Shown here: positions 6,925 to 7,617 of the stretch, piece by piece | Layout: the number at the start of each line of letters is the position of its first letter | Numbering within the stretch: position 1 is the first letter of the stretch | Assembly: GCA_004376305.1 (NCBI GenBank) | Contig: SOKD01000214.1 | Location: 1 to 7,617, forward strand | Reading direction: 5' to 3' | Source: Candidatus Cloacimonadota bacterium | GTDB lineage: Bacteria > Hydrothermota > E44-bin80 | Length of the DNA stretch: 7,617 nt | Notes under the pieces: generated by a model | Told to the model about the DNA's origin: nothing | The model's database searches: none | What the model saw: the letters and a program-made list of their open reading frames with translations, nothing else | Made by a program: the position numbers and the translations under genes

Positions 6925-6960
6925 ACTATCCTGGCTTTGCCAGGATAGTTGTTTATTATT
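6925..6960 (+). terminator. Rho-independent terminator after tRNA-Arg
   Basis: ACTATCCTGGC (6925-6935) and GCCAGGATAGT (6939-6949) form a perfect 11-bp stem with a TTT loop, followed by the T-rich tail TGTTTATTATT. It lies 28 bases after the tRNA and closes the lipoprotein-to-tRNA transcription unit, separating it from the deacetylase gene. Confidence 0.9.
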
Positions 6961-7045
6961 GGGTAGCTATTGGTTTTGCTTGCAAGAACGATACGGAACA
7001 AAAAATGCTTCAATGTCTGTACTCAGCGACATAATGTCATATAGT

Positions 7046-7617
7046 ATGAAAAGGATTGTTGGTTTACGAATTGATGTTGATACGCTCAGAGGTTTTGAAA
7101 AAGGAGTGGCTCCCCTCATAGAGCTTCTCAAGCACTTTAATATTAAGGCTACGTTTTTCATTGTTACCGGATATGATAATCCTCTCCGTGCAATTCCGCG
7201 TATTATTACTGAGAGAGGATTTGTAAGGCGTTTGCTAACGCTCCAGAGCAGTTTCCGATATAAGTCGCTTTCGCTGATGACGAGGTTACCATTCAGAGAA
7301 AGCATACGAATGATAGAGGACAATGGACATGAGATAGGACTTCATGGTAATCATCATTTTATATGGCAACAGCAGATGAAGAATTGGTCAACAGATAGGA
7401 TTCAAATGGATATGAGCAGGGCTGGTGAGAATTTCCGGCTCCACACGGGTTTTTGCGCTCTTTCGTTTGCTGCTCCTGGATGGGTAACAACGAGCGAGTT
7501 CTTCCTTGCAGAGGAAGCGTTTCATTTTGAGTACTGCAGCGATACCCGTGGGATTGCTCCATTTTATCCTCGAATGGGAAAGAAGGTACTGAAAACCCTT
7601 CAAATACCTGTTACCTT
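7046..7617 (+). CDS. ArnD-like NodB-fold polysaccharide deacetylase, 3'-truncated by the window edge
   Basis: 190 residues are visible and the frame is open to the window end. The N-terminus MKRIVGLRIDVDTLRGFEKG closely follows ArnD (GLRIDVDTxRG, then GV and GxDN), the deformylase that acts on undecaprenyl-phosphate formamido-arabinose. D10 is the likely catalytic base and D12 a metal ligand; EIGLHGNHH (96-104) supplies the metal histidines H100 and H103 or H104; AAPGW (142-146) and SDTRG (165-169) match later ArnD motifs, and the fragment ends at QIPVT, which is also conserved. About 100 residues are probably missing. In-frame ATGs also occur at 7013 and 7034; 7046 is chosen because it places the DVD motif at the usual distance, but none has a clear ribosome binding site and no promoter is evident after the terminator at 6925-6960. 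No other arn gene is visible, so the true substrate may be another lipid-linked or surface sugar. Confidence 0.85.
   Translation, partial: MKRIVGLRIDVDTLRGFEKGVAPLIELLKHFNIKATFFIVTGYDNPLRAIPRIITERGFVRRLLTLQSSFRYKSLSLMTRLPFRESIRMIEDNGHEIGLHGNHHFIWQQQMKNWSTDRIQMDMSRAGENFRLHTGFCALSFAAPGWVTTSEFFLAEEAFHFEYCSDTRGIAPFYPRMGKKVLKTLQIPVT

Noticed and set aside
6967..7323. 118-residue minus-strand frame
   Set aside because: It is antisense to the ArnD-like gene, which has clear catalytic motifs in the plus frame.
1..7617. CRISPR array, insertion sequence, integrase or attachment site at the tRNA
   Set aside because: No short regularly spaced repeats, no transposase or integrase coding, and no repeated tRNA 3' end were seen.

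Overview
The window reads as chromosomal DNA of a Gram-negative-type bacterium with moderate GC. No species can be named from it. A lipoprotein signal, an HU/IHF-family protein, a 31-residue basic protein resembling the AURKAIP1/COX24 (mS38/bS22-like) proteins I recall from Bacteroidota, an ArnD-like deacetylase and large cyclase-STAND-TPR proteins together fit the FCB group or a neighbouring candidate phylum such as WOR-3. That placement is inference. All supported genes lie on the + strand.

Positions 2-5542 hold two tandem paralogues of a large signalling ATPase, 21 bp apart and probably co-transcribed. The second is complete (976 aa): an N-terminal class III nucleotidyl cyclase with all six canonical catalytic residues, a linker, an NB-ARC/STAND ATPase, a winged-helix-like region, and seven 40-residue TPR units. 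The first lacks its N-terminus only because the window starts inside it; its visible part begins in the same linker and ends with eight TPR units. The ATPase module is about 83% identical between the copies by hand alignment, without gaps, while linker and TPR parts diverge strongly. The module also uses Leu and Glu codons differently from the rest of each gene. This looks like an NLR-type paralogue cluster: constant switch, diversified sensor, and a cyclase output.

Positions 5543-5862 form an AT-rich intergenic region with a 10-bp inverted repeat and two sigma70-type promoters. The second has consensus-like -35 and extended -10 elements just upstream of a strong ribosome binding site.

Positions 5863-6950 look like one transcription unit: a lipoprotein of unknown function, an HU/IHF-family DNA-binding protein, the 31-aa AURKAIP1/COX24-like protein, and tRNA-Arg(CCG), ended by a rho-independent terminator. 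The tRNA begins on the base after the small gene's stop codon.

From 7046 to the window end is the 5' part of a NodB-fold deacetylase most like ArnD, which acts on undecaprenyl-phosphate-linked aminosugar in the families where it is known.
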